Assembly (NCBI GenBank): GCA_039090855.1
Contig: CM077023.1
Location: forward strand, 82,125,127-82,189,126
Direction: 5' to 3'
Origin: Macrothele yani
Taxonomy: Eukaryota > Arthropoda > Arachnida > Araneae > Macrothelidae
DNA length: 64,000 nucleotides
Shown: positions 21,015 to 32,303 of the stretch, one piece after another
Position numbering within the stretch: the first letter of the stretch is position 1
Layout of the letters: every line of letters begins with the position of its first letter
Notes under the pieces: generated by a model
Databases searched by the model: none
Told to the model about the DNA's origin: nothing
The model's input: only the letters and a program-made list of their open reading frames with translations
Translations under genes and position numbers: made by a program

Positions 21015-21654
21015 ATCTACATGATTACGAGACAGTTGTCACTCACGTGTCACGTGTCATGAGCTTGCCGAACATATAATGAACTTTTATTGTATGGTTC
21101 AACATGTAATCAAAGTTAAGTCATAGTATGTACATGTACGTACAGGAATATAAAACAATGTGAAAAATACTACAGGTCGAGATAGCATTAGATTATGGTT
21201 ATTGGTGAGCATGGTTTCGGAGGACAAACGTCGTTACAATCTCCCCACAACGAGCTATCCAGGATTGCTGTTGCTATTGTGAATACATTCTGCATATCAT
21301 CGCAGACGGATATACGATTGCCATCAACCGAAAGTAATTTACTGTCCGTTTAGCGTTTGTGGCAACAGTCAAGAAGCATTGGAGGTGGACGCTTGATTGC
21401 ATTGATCACCGTATCGACAAAGATAAAGCTACCTTCCGTCAAGGTCAGCTGTGTGTTTCTCTTTTGCTAAGTCAACAAATGTCTGCTCTGTTTTGTTCAC
21501 AGCTTATACAAACCATTGAGGTCCATCGCTGTCTCCACGGAAACGTAGCCATATTATAACAGATTGAGTAGCTGGGCCGGGCGCTGGGGAGAATCAGGGG
21601 CAACTTGCACTCTCCCATTCGCGTCCTCAATCCAGGGAATTTGTGGGAAAACCT
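21015..21654. other. no recognisable feature
   Basis: Unassigned sequence. Frames up to 66 codons carry no motif. Confidence 0.4.
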
Positions 21655-21748
21655 CAAACTGGATGGTCTACACGGAAGAGTTCGAACCCCAGTCAGAAAC
21701 GTCCGCCCACACTTCACACAGCACGTTAGCCAGCTGCGCTATGCCTGT
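21655..21748 (-). repeat. tRNA-like SINE head, diverged
   Basis: On the minus strand, AGGCATAGCGCAGCTGGCTAACG (A-box-like) precedes GGGGTTCGAACTC (B-box-like) by about 40 bases. The gap and mismatched stems exclude a normal tRNA. It probably heads a SINE reaching to about 21565. Confidence 0.5.
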
Positions 21749-21989
21749 GCCCAACAAGTGTCAGATATCAAAATTCAAATAACTGAAGCACCGGATGTGG
21801 AACACAGTCGAAGCACCGGATGTCGACACTTATATATTTAATATTATGTACCGTGGAATGACACAATCCAAACACCGATCGGCGTAATGTTGTATATCTG
21901 GATGCCCAGAGCTTTTTACAGAAACTGTGCTCTGCAGAGGGTGGTAGCCATAATGCCGTGTGCTTTTTGAGACGTTTACTCCTTTCAGG

Positions 21990-22513
21990 CTTTTTTTTTT
22001 TAATCCACTGCTGTTGGATTTGCAGCCATACTAGAATTAAGAGAAGTAATTCTGCTGATGCTGCTCTGTTTGCTTCCTTGTTGGTTGTCTGTGTATTGCC
22101 ACCGTAACACCAGGATATCCGATCTGTCGTGATGATACATGTTCAGTATATGTGGCAGAGTTTGTAGGATCAACAAGCTGGGAACAAAATACCACGTATT
22201 AGTCCGACACTTGAACATTCGTATTCAAGTCGTCGGTGAAATCGTTCTTCTGCTTCTCCGCATTGGACACTGTCGTTTTACTCACTGCTACGTGCTGTGC
22301 GGCAACACTACCCCAACGTGTGGGACGTGCAGTTCATCTCTTGTACACGCCTTTTGTGCGTGCCGTCGTTTCTCTCGTGAGGACGCGTGTTTTCTTCGTT
22401 TATTGACTTTACCAGACGACTCAGCAACTGTGGGTCGCCATTTAAACGATCAGCGTGACATGTCGTCCGTGCTGTCATTTTTCGGTTGTATTGGCCTGCT
22501 TCATTCTTTATAG
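21990..22513 (+). pseudogene. I/Jockey-group LINE, RNase H end and C-terminal domain
   Basis: The clear part is the C-terminal domain at about 22250-22513: LLRIGHCRFTHCYVLCG, then a CGTC...HAFCACRRF cysteine/histidine cluster, then LSFFGCIGLLHSL and a stop. This matches the LRIGH.R.TH.YLL...C..C...HIL..C conserved tail of I/R1/Jockey-group LINE polyproteins. Upstream, SNSADAA near 22046 resembles the GNSRADAAA that ends their RNase H domain, with frameshifts between. The 3' UTR probably runs to about 22690. The RT and endonuclease are missing (5' truncation). Confidence 0.75.
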
Positions 22514-22699
22514 ATCCGTCCTTTCTAGTTTTTTAGTTTGTGCAACGTAATTATTTTTCGTGGCTGTTCTTTAGATGTTATTTTTCATGTTTTTCTCTAT
22601 AAACATGATGCTCGGTGCTCACCTTCCTAGACACTTACGCCATTAAATTCTAACTAACCAACAATTCACTCGCTCATTGTGACGTTTCATAATAAATGT

Positions 22700-23580
22700 T
22701 ATGATATAATCATGTTGTAATAAAGAGACAAGAGCCTTTACGCATTCCTTGGACGATGCCACTACCAAGGCCGAGCTCAAAGCACTAGATTTGGCAAACT
22801 CTGCGGGATACCCGAACCATATGGTTGACAGCATCATAGCACGCACGCAGTCAAGAATCCTCGGCCCTCAGAACCAGCAGCCAACACAGAAGTTACTTTA
22901 CATTGGAAGTTGCCAGTATATTCCAGGTTTTATCTACTTTTTGAAGAACAGCCTCAAGAAATTTGATCTGAGTATAGGAATCCGAGTTCCTAGAACCATC
23001 GCAGCCTGTCTGACCGGCTACAAGCGCAGCTACGTTCACCTGAATGAAGCGGGGGTATATACCATCCCTTTGTTCTACCCGGAACGAACAACCAAGAGGT
23101 ACGTGGGTATGAAAAAAAGATCACTGGTATGAGGCTCCAAGAACATAAGCGGGATGCCAACAGAGGCCTTCTCACTACCGCTCTGGCGCATCAAGTTGCA
23201 ACCCGATCAGCTGTTCCTTTATGGTCGAATATGAAGAAAGTCGCTCAGTACACAACGGCCCGAGCGACCCTTCTTCGAGAAGCCATAGAAATATTGTCAA
23301 GACATGATTTATGCAACTCTGAAACATCAATTGAACTTCCGCATGCCTGGCGTGCCCATCTTGATTCTCACAAACGCTCGCCTGCTCTTTGAATTTAAGT
23401 GAACGCGTGTCTATCACAGTACCACCTGTATCATTGTTTTACATATTACTCTGAGCATTTAAATGGAATTCTTTGTTTATTTTATGACATTCGCCTGAGA
23501 AAGCCAACCCTGTTTGGTGAAAGCTTGCGTTTATCTAGCTTTATATCTGTATTACGCCTATTAAACGGATTTACCTGATC
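22700..23580 (+). pseudogene. Penelope-like element (PLE-1): RT tail plus GIY-YIG endonuclease
   Basis: The frame at 22749-23132 carries the PLE post-RT segment (DLANSAGYP, then LLYIGSCQYIPGFIYFLKN, comparable to the usual PYI.G.S..I.R.L). It leads into a GIY-YIG nuclease start, AGVYTIP...RYVG. The frame then shifts near 23130 and continues at 23129-23392 with RLQEHKRDANRGLLTTALA, WSNMKKVAQYTTA and REAIEILSRHDLCN...SIELPHAW, the conserved PLE endonuclease C terminus. The linker cysteines usual for PLE endonucleases (IPC..C) are gone. After the stop, CCTGAGAAAGCC...TTGGTGAAAGC at 23494-23524 has the layout of the hammerhead-ribozyme region of PLEs but departs from the CTGATGA core. Confidence 0.8.
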
Positions 23581-26500
23581 TTTAGGCATTAGTCTAGGTG
23601 TATCTCTACCCAATCTCTTTAACTAGAGTACATTTATTTAAAGAGACATATTTTCTTTACTTTACTCTAAATATTTCTCTAATCCTAACTTCTTCAAACC
23701 TGCCAACTTTCAAGAATGGAAATCAGTAAAGAATTTTCAGTGAATGCTTAATCGATATGCAGTAGTGTAGGGGCCCCTCTGTTCCGTAGAAATACCGTAT
23801 AGTGGTGTCGGGTATTCCTAGGCATATTGCCTCGTATTTCATTTTACATACGGCATTCTTACATACTATACCGGTAGCTCACCATGCAATCGGAAGAATA
23901 GAATCCAAAATATAAAGTTTGTCTACTCACACCAATATTCGGATCAACTAAAACATTAGAGGAAGGATCTCTTCCTTGTTTTCTGCTGTGCAGAGACGTC
24001 GATCGTTTGGGAAACGTCAAATTTCCGCGCACCTTTATTCGCAATTGACCATAAAAAAAAAAGGCAACTTAGTCGTTCTTTCGCCATTGGGCATCGTTTA
24101 GACAAGTTCTCATTTTGACCAAGAACGTTCAGCTGCAGGCACAGAAGTCGTCCAAAATAAAAGGTACGCAAAACGAGGGAAAGAGAAGGCAAGAAATACA
24201 TGCATACTCGGAGTTATTTTGGTAATAATAAAAATAACTGATTCAACCAGACGATCGGAGTGAATGTTCAATAAGCACAATAATACACTAAAATTATATT
24301 ACCATTGTCTTTCACTGGCTTACTGTTGGATCAGGCCTACCACTTTAAAGGAAAATTTCCCCTTTTAGGGAAATTTCATCAAAATTGGTCCTCCTCAGGG
24401 AAATGAAAGGGAAAAGGGGGAAAAAAAGAAAATTTTTGTTCAAGAGATGTAAAAACTTGAACTGTAGCTCAATTAAAAGACACTCACCCAAATTGTAATC
24501 ATAACTTCAACGAAGCAGATTTTGTATTTTCTGAAGTCATATGTTTTTCCTGCCTGAGATGAATCTTTTTGCAGTAAATGTTTTGCTTCAGGGTGAGAAC
24601 CAGAGATCGAGTGCTGCTTAAGCTTGGTAAGTAATACATATGGTTTCTGTTAAGGTGTTGTTTGTGTTTGATGCTGGTCTGCGAGGCAAGTTGGTGAGGG
24701 AACATCGGCCATTGGGAAGGGTGGGAGAATTCAAGTATCAGTCAAATGAAAGAATAGAAGAGAGAACACATATCTAAAGTTCACACTCATTCATTACCTT
24801 TGAAACTGCAATATGCAAATTGCAAGTACACAGTAGGCAATGCACAACGTCAATTCGATACCACCCAAATAGTTTAATAGACGAGCACTATATTTCGGGA
24901 AACCAAGGAATCGGAAATAAATTTTAAGAAAACACCGGAAGCCTACAGAATTGAGAAAAGGAATTGTTAACAATATGGTTAGCAAGCCTCCTCATTTTTA
25001 TTGTGTTAATTGTATGCACCAATCTCTCCCTCAGTCTCTTTCCAGTTTCCTCTCTCTTACTTGCCAATAATTTATTTCCATCTCTTTCTCTCTCTAACTG
25101 CGCGAGGTAGATGACATTTTGCTCCTTTAACTTTCAAAACTGTTTTTCGATTTTAGAAGACCAACATTCTTGCGTTTTTGTTATGTATTCAGGTACCTGT
25201 GCAACATATTCGGCATTCCATTTTGCAACTTGTAAGCAAAAATTTTGTTTCTATATTTAGTTTGATATAAGACAATAACAACGACAACATAAAACATAGT
25301 TTCCATTTTAATTTTTACAGAAGTAGCGCCGAAATTCTGAGTAATTTTTCGTTTCAAGTTTATGATTGCATGGCAAATATATGGTGACGTACCGTATATG
25401 TACATAATTAGCAGATATTTTTTCGAAGTGTTATTCATTAAATCTCCACAGAAAATTTTCACTCTCAAAGAATAGCGCTTTACACAAGACCTAAACCTTA
25501 GAGTTTTAATACGAAAAGGTCAAATTGCAAAGTAATTCCCTAATTTTTACAGCAACCAAACTCATAAGTTTTAATAATGCTGGACATGAAGGGAGTTCTG
25601 AAAAACTATACAAAAGAGCCACCAACGAAGCCAAAATTAGCCATATGACTTTTTATTTCTTGTATAGTAATTCTAACGGCTCTAAATTAAGCTTTAAAAG
25701 TGTGATGTATTTAAAGTGATTTTCACTATATTGGATAAATGGTGAAAGCTGTAAAGCATACAATGGGGCAAATAAATTGCAGGGGTTTTTTTTCTGCTTA
25801 TATTAAGTAATTGTGATCTAAGCCGTTTAATCTTGTTTTATTGATCTTTAAATTATGAAATTTGGTAGCTTTTTTGAAACGCCAAAATCCTGCTTTCCTT
25901 TGGATAAGACGGATAATTTTATGGCATCATACAGTAGCTGATGCATCCTTTTTTATTCTGCTAATCCCTGCAAAATGAATATGTTAAAAAAACCGCAGAT
26001 TTTTAGAAAATGAATTTGGAAAGGGAAAAGAGGCGGACAGCTACTGCTTATTATGTCGGTGATTGCCCGTGTAATCAAACGATCAGTTTGATAGATCAAA
26101 ACTTTTCCTTTATTCCTGTGACGGCCAAATCACTGTTAGAATCTTCGGTAGGTACTGGAATAAGAATATGGTGAAAAGGCACCTTAAGTCTTAGAGAACA
26201 GGCGCCGCACGGTAGACATATGATGGCACGTTAAACTGATGCTTCGATAAAAACCGCGTCAACGGAAGGTCAAGTGGTTATAAAATGGCATGAAATGAGA
26301 CAGCCGTTCATCTTTGATGTTTGTCACGGATAATTTAGCTTCATTCAGGTATGTCAAATGTCATGCACAACCACACTTTGGAAGTGGATTGGGCACTGTG
26401 TGGTCGAAAAAAGAAATGGCTCTGACACATGCATACGTACACATCCTCTGTCGAATGTAGACAATATTAAAACTTGATCACTGTCTCCTGAGTAGACACC

Positions 26501-26931
26501 GGGATTTTCGGGACACTTATTAATCGTATTTACAATTGTTTAAACCTCAGAGACGCTGTATGAAGAACGTTAGAGAAATATTAAATCCAACGGGGTTTTT
26601 TTTTTTTTAATTTCTAGGCACACAGCTGACATGGAACGATGCATTGATTGATTTTAATACCCGCGATTAACATACAATGACTCCTTTCTGATGGACGGTC
26701 TTAGTTTTGCAACAGAAACCATCTGAAAATGAGTTGTGGGGTGGGATCTCTGAATAACCGGCCCGCACCTTAGTCAGTGTTTTTTTTTTTTTTTTTTAAT
26801 TTTGTTATTATTATTATTTCCGCTCTTACATTCCATCTTTCTTTTTCTTCAGTAGGTTAGGAATTTCCAGCAAATTTACATAAATACCAGACTCAACGAA
26901 GAAAGAGGCATTACCATCCATGCCGCTTGAA
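23581..26931. other. long AT-rich stretch without recognised features
   Basis: A 3.3-kb stretch with short frames only (81 and 95 codons at most) that carry no recognisable motif. It holds poly(T) runs at about 26589-26610 and 26780-26797, and a G/A-rich block of AGGGAAAT-like words near 24345-24430. Confidence 0.5.
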
Positions 26932-28610
26932 CACTGTAAAGCATTTTCTGAAATTCACGAGCCACTTCGCGATTTCTTTGGTAAATTAGCGAAGCATATT
27001 TCTAATACAACCTTTTCCGTGAAATGACGAAAAGAAACCTGAATTTCACGGATTTTTCGTACACCAGGAAAATTCTAAATTTTCAGAAACCTTTCAGTAA
27101 TTGTTTTCTTATATTGACGGCAAATTGCCGTTTTTAAGATGTGCTAACGGAAAATTCTGAATTTTTAGAAACCTTTCCGCAATTCCTTTCGTATATTAAC
27201 GGAAAATCTTCGTTTTCACTTTTTCCGTATGCATATGATGAAAAGGTTCCGGTGATAGGAGCGATTCGTGGGAATACTCGAGGTTTGATTAAATGTTAAA
27301 TTTTAATCGTCTGTATAAGGATCTGATTTCGAAGTTCTGTAGAGAGATCTGATATTGTGGATCGCATGAATTTTGGTTATTGTGGCGCAGGATATTTCTT
27401 CCCCTCTTCCCCATTTTATGTACCAGCTATTATAAATTGTGTGACTTGAAGAAACCGGGTACTTAAATTATTGTACAGCAGAGCTGAGACGGGCCGAGCC
27501 CAAGCCCGAAGTAGAGCCCGAAACCGAACCCGGCTCGGGCGGACTCGGGCTGCGTAATACTTACTGGAGTTCGGGTTCAGGCTCTGAGAGAGGGAGATAA
27601 TTTTCTTCCTTTTTCTTTTAATGTGATTTTACATGATTTATCACACGAGACTTTTTGACACTTTCGAGCTGTTAAAGAGAATTCTTCGGCAACTGGGTCT
27701 AGATGGGGAGTAGGAATTCGCCAGAGCTATCCATTCCGGGCTTGGGTAACAAAATTCCATAGGCAATGAATTACAGGATTTCTGCGAAGGAAAAGTTTCT
27801 ATAAGAACTGTAGACAGTAGATAGCAAGCTGACGAAATTTTGCTCCCTACCTCAAAGGCTGCTAATTCTGTTGAGCAACGTACGACGTAGATTGTTATGC
27901 CTCCCGATTTTTCCTGATTTCCTGATACCCCCTCCCCCAGAAACATTTCAGGAAGAGATGAATGGTCAAAGAAACTAAGAGAAATAGATAGATATCCCTT
28001 TCCCACTCCGCAGTTGAGATAGACATCGGTTAATTGCACGGGTAGGAAAGACTGGAAGTCTGGAAGAGAAGATTTTTTTAATGCCTAAACAGGTTAATCA
28101 TAGTTTGCGGGCTCGTTCGGGCCCGAGCTCTATCTTGCAATATAAAATTCGGGCTCGGGAGGGCTCGGGCTGGCATACTTCGGGCTCGGACGGGCTTGGG
28201 CTCTTAAAATTGAGCCCGAACTCAGCTCTGTTGTACAGGTGACTGTACGATATCTACGTATCAGTCTTTGTACCCTTTAAGACAAAAGCTATTATAGCTA
28301 TCAAGAGTAGTTTTAATATTTAGGAGTTATATGTAATAATACTATAAAACAGTGCATTTCACCTTTTCCTAAAAAATAATTGAAAGTCATTGTTAATTTA
28401 AAAAGATCTCAAGTTCCAAAGCATTCTGTTGCTTCGAAAAATCACAATGAAAAAAATACTTATATTGTGATAAAATCTCCTACAGAAAAAATAAAATTAT
28501 TACAAACCTATTCAAATAAAATAATAAGCTCCAGCAGAAAATAAAATAATTAAATCACTCGCACTAGTGACAAAAAGAAAATCATCATCGTGCAATTAGT
28601 TTTACTGAAC
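26932..28610. repeat. long non-coding repeat, copy A (interrupted by a hAT MITE)
   Basis: From CACTGTAAA at 26932 this copy follows copy B (29059-29890) through the same order of landmarks: TTTTCCGTGAAATGACG, ACGGCAAATTGCCGTTTT, CTTTCCGCAATTCCTTTCGT, GAGCGATTCGTGGGAATACT, GAAACCGGGTACTT, and after the MITE TTGCTTCGAAAAATCAC and TACAAACCTATTCA. The words ACGGAAAATTCTGA and TTTTCCGT recur many times inside. No coding potential. The class is unknown. Confidence 0.85.
27479..28230. mobile_element. hAT MITE, 752 bp, with 8-bp target duplication
   Basis: Starts CAGAGCTGAGACGGGC and ends with the reverse complement CTCAGCTCTG. It is flanked by exact TTGTACAG at 27471-27478 and 28231-28238, the 8-bp duplication expected of hAT. 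Both subterminal regions are packed with GGGCTCGGGC-type words. Copy B has a single TTGTACAG at the matching place, a paralogous empty site. The interior holds a 132-codon minus-strand frame (27641-28039) with no domain I recognise. Confidence 0.92.
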
Positions 28611-28624
28611 GTGATTCAGATTTC

Positions 28625-28740
28625 CGAGTCTTTCTGGCTCAGTGGTTAGAAGCGCGGTATCTGCTAAACCAATCCAAACGCCATCGGTTCGTTCCCAACC
28701 GCTGCGAAAGAATTATGTGGTGTTAAGGGCTGAATAATTC
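28625..28740 (+). repeat. tRNA-like SINE head
   Basis: CTTTCTGGCTCAGTGGTTAGAAGC resembles an A box and ATCGGTTCGTTCCC a B box about 40 bases later. A short tail with TGTGGTGTTAAGGGCTGAAT follows. It lies between the two long repeat copies. No matching second copy was found here. Confidence 0.5.
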
Positions 28741-29058
28741 AGCGTCTTCGATTTTGCGAAATTTCTGTATAAAAACGAAAAAACCTGAAACGGACTTTTC
28801 TGAAATAAACGGAATTTTTGACTGAGGAAATCTGTGAAAATACAGCTTAAAAAAAAGTACTGTTTAAAACGGAAATTTAAAAGACGGGCACCTACCTGCA
28901 ACTTTGCTGCACATTATTTTCAGAAATTTTCCGTGAATTCACACCACTTATTCTTAATAGTAAAATGAGAGCTTCATGCGATGACTGAGGCTTCTCTTAC
29001 TATTTATTGCTTGCTAACTCTTTTCATGAATGGTTCTGTTAGGTCATGCATACTACTA

Positions 29059-29890
29059 CACTGTAAAAAAAAATTCTGAAATTCACGGACAAGTTTCCGT
29101 CATTTCTTTCGTGAATTAACGATGCATATTTCTGATACAACTTTTTCCGTGAAATGACGGAAAGAAACCTGAATTTCACGAATTTTTTCTTACCACGGGA
29201 AAATTCTGAATTTTCAGAAACCTTTCCGCAGAGTTTTTCTTATATTGACGGTAAATTACCGTTTTAGAGATGTGCTAACGGAAAATTCTGAGTTTTCAGA
29301 AACCTTTCCGCAATTCCTTTCGTATATTAACGGAAAATCTTCGTTCTCGCTTTTTCCGTATCCGTATGACGAGAAATTACCGGTTATAAGAGCGATTCGT
29401 GAGAATACTTGATTTTTGATTAACTTTAAAATTTCAATCGTCTGTCGAATTTTGAGGTTCCGTAGCGAGATCGGATATTGTGGATAGCATATCGCATGGA
29501 TTTTGTTTATTGTGGCACAGGATATTTCTTCTCCTTTCCCCTATTTGGTGCACCAGCTACTTATTATATATTGTGTTACTGTAAGAAACCGGGTACTTAT
29601 TGTACAGATATATGATGGTACATTTCACCTTTTTTAAAGGTTTGTAAGTCAATGCCAGTTTAAAAAAATCATGTTGCAAAGCATTTTGTTGCTTCGAAAA
29701 ATCACGATGAAACATGCTTAACTTGTGAACAGTCCTCCTACGAAAAAAAATAAATAAATTACAAACCTATTCAGAAAAATATAAGCACCAACAGAAAACA
29801 TAGTGACTAAATCACTCACATTAATGACAAAAAACAACATTTCATCGTCGTGGAATGCGTTTTACGAAATCCACGACGATGAAAATAAAA
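29059..29890. repeat. long non-coding repeat, copy B
   Basis: Same orientation as copy A and without the MITE. It ends in a long hairpin, TTTCATCGTCGTGGA (29840-29854) with TCCACGACGATGAAA (29870-29884), around 15 bases. The corresponding part of copy A (28580-28615) is decayed. Confidence 0.85.
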
Positions 29891-30254
29891 GTATAGTCTT
29901 AAATATCTCCTTGGCATCTGTATTTTCCTAGTTATTCACGCTGATATGAAAATGCAAAATTTGGCATCTTTCTTCTGTGGCTAAAACTGCGTTTGCAATA
30001 CACGTTTAACTGATACACACTAGTACTGTAAGTTCCAAGGTTTTTTGAATTCAAAATTAATCCACCTGAGAAATGTTCTTTCCAAAGTGATAGCACAACC
30101 AGCCAACAGCCACAAACAAAAATATATGTGCAACACAAGTCAGTGAAGGATAAAAAATACTGTTACTGTCTAACTGGCGCTCGAGCAGAGCGTGTGATTT
30201 TCAGACGTTCGCGAAGAATCTAATGCAAAATCTGGCAAATTGTTTTGTTCCGGA

Positions 30255-30430
30255 TTTTAAGGACCACTATGAGTAATTCTAAGGGCTATAAGCAGTTTTC
30301 CGTTCCTTATTTGGGGCCACCTGTTCCAGAGAAGGGACAGAGTCAGCGCCGTCACCAAGCCAGCCTCATCTGGAACTCGAACCCATCTCAGACAAAAAAT
30401 CTGAAACTAGCTCCTCAGACAACTCTGGCG
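30255..30430 (-). repeat. SINE-2 copy, old
   Basis: Decayed version of the family: GGACCACTATGAGTAA, GGGCTATAAGCAG, TTCCTTATTTGGGGCCAC, CAGCGCCGTCAC and CTGGAACTCGAACCC in the expected order on the plus strand. Confidence 0.7.
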
Positions 30431-30469
30431 GCAGCGCATTGTTTCCTCGCGTCGAAAAAACAATATTGT

Positions 30470-30689
30470 TTTTGTTTGTTTGGAGGTTTAACGACCACCG
30501 TGAGCAACTCAACGGGCTATAAGCAGTCGCCCGTCCCTAATTTAGGGTCACTGGTTCCAGGGAAGGGAGAGAGCCAGTGCCGTAAGACAAACACAACATC
30601 CATGCCTGACCGGGATTCGAACCCGGACCCCTTACGGACAAATGATCAGAGGCCAGCGCCTTAGACCACTGCGCCACCGGGGCGGCAAC
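30470..30689 (-). repeat. SINE-2, full copy with 10-bp target duplication
   Basis: Minus-strand copy with an intact B-box complement (GGGATTCGAACCCGG near 30612) and head GCCGCCCCGGTGGCGCAGTGG at the right end. It is flanked by ACAATATTGT at 30460-30469 and 30690-30699. Confidence 0.88.
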
Positions 30690-30699
30690 ACAATATTGT

Positions 30700-31011
30700 A
30701 AATGGCATACTTTTGAAAGAACGGCGGTTATACAGTAATGTGTCGAAAAATGTTTGAAATACGTTTTAATCGCGTACGTACTGCTACGTAGCGTCAATCA
30801 GGTGATTAACTAAACTCTGTTTGGTCAAAAGACATTCCCCGAAGGTTAGCGGAGATTTTAAGTTCAAATAAGTTTCGCAAAGACTGGGAAAATTCAGCCT
30901 TCAAACAGAGTGATCTACTTGGAACACAGCGTCGGCCCTAACATTTGCTTGAGAAGAAGTGTACGTATTTACTGTTCTTTCTTTTTACCCAAATTAATCG
31001 AAGTATATATA
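30700..31011. other. no recognisable feature
   Basis: Unassigned spacer between SINE-2 and the pogo-like MITE. Confidence 0.4.
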
Positions 31012-31013
31012 TA

Positions 31014-31187
31014 CGGTAGATTCCGATTAAATATGCCATCGGTTAATTGAGGCAGCCGTTTATTTGGGACTTCTTCAAGAACATCCCAAATTAGCTCTTT
31101 GGGATAAAGCTTTGCATAACTAGGGCAAGAGGTTAAATGGGGCAAAGTGTTCTAGCCCGACGTGCCCCAATTAACCAGAATCTACTG
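31014..31187. mobile_element. pogo/Tigger-like MITE, 174 bp
   Basis: Left end CGGTAGATTCCGATTAA with CGGTTAATTGAGGC; right end, reverse complemented, CAGTAGATTCTGGTTAATTGGGGC. TA flanks both ends (31012-31013, 31188-31189). The CAGTAGA-TTC-GGTTAAT style is that of pogo/Tigger elements. No coding sequence. Confidence 0.75.
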
Positions 31188-31189
31188 TA

Positions 31190-31700
31190 TAGTTAAGCAT
31201 GCACCTCGTTGTATAGTCGGTTAAGACGAATTCGCTTTAACTTAGTTTAGAAAGTTTCCCAGGATTCCGTTGATATCCGCTCTTTAACACTAATTCTAAA
31301 CGATAGTGAAAAATTCCAGAACGGAAAAGAATCATTGTGACGGAATACTCGCTTGCTTGTGTTTCTATCCTTCCGCCCTGCGGCACGATCCGCTTTCCCT
31401 CTCTCATTCTTTGTTTGCAGCATGTTGTGTTCGTATGCGTGTTGTCTAACTATCAACCATTCAGTTTGCCTGTTGTGTTATATATGTAGATCTCATTGTT
31501 ATGTGTACTAACCGTTCGAAGCGCAAAAGTGTTACCATTTGTTATACATTTTATTCGAAGTTCTGTACATCTGTTGAAGTAATGTTTTTACGGCTCGAAC
31601 AGTAACTTTTCTTACTCACAGCCCAAAATTTGAAATCCGTACGTACTTCACACCTCAAGAAATCGTGGTAGCTGTGTAACATATGGAAATAAAAATTGTT
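31190..31700. other. no recognisable feature
   Basis: Unassigned. A 69-codon minus-strand frame without motifs. Confidence 0.4.
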
Positions 31701-31804
31701 ACGGCCCTGGCTCTCTCCCTTCCCTGGAACCAGTGACCCCAAATTAGGGACGGGCGACTGCTTATAGCCATTGAGTTGCTCACGGTGGTCGTTAAACCTC
31801 CAAT
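31701..31804 (+). repeat. SINE-2, 5'-truncated copy in plus orientation
   Basis: Begins inside the body (GGCCCTGGCTCTCTCCCTTCC) and runs to GGTCGTTAAACCTCCAATC, very close to the consensus. The tRNA head and the poly(A) are both absent. Confidence 0.85.
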
Positions 31805-32303
31805 CAGCATTTCATACAAAATCGGGTGAAATATATAGCGTTGAATGGAAAATTAGCGCTCTTTTGCGCAAATAAAACTAGCTAGTCTTGCGCTGTGTGA
31901 ATGCGCAGTTTGAGACTACGCGTGTCTCAAGCGCACATACTTGTGATTATGAATCTAGCTAGATAATTCTTTTGCGAATCACGACTCGTTTGAACCACGA
32001 ACGTGGTGTAACAACCTCTAACGTTGAATCTGATGATGGCCTGAGCTGTAGGGCCATGGACGCATTCAAGGAAATGAATTATCGCACAGCTGCTCTAGCT
32101 CGTAGGAAGCTTTGAGGTGTGTTTCGAAAAAGTTTTGGCTAAGCATAGGAACTCACTCTGCCCAGATCTATCTCTCTGTCTGGAACGCTTTGAGATCATA
32201 GCAGCTTTTGCATTGTGGCGCCAGCTCTTGACGCTGAGAGGAAACGCAATCAAATACGCCACAGTATCATACATTTTGCGAAATATTTCGCAACTGGCTT
32301 ACT
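31805..32303. other. flank of the Helitron fragment, unassigned
   Basis: Short frames only. An 88-codon frame at 32117-32383 overlaps the Rep fragment in a different frame and has no motif. Confidence 0.4.

Noticed and set aside
27641..28039. hAT transposase on the minus strand inside the 752-bp MITE
   Set aside because: The 132-codon frame shows no hAT dimerisation or catalytic motif in the frames I read.
32028..32060. hammerhead ribozyme starting at CTGATGATGGCC
   Set aside because: The CTGATGA word is followed by a stem, but there is no GAAA block after it.
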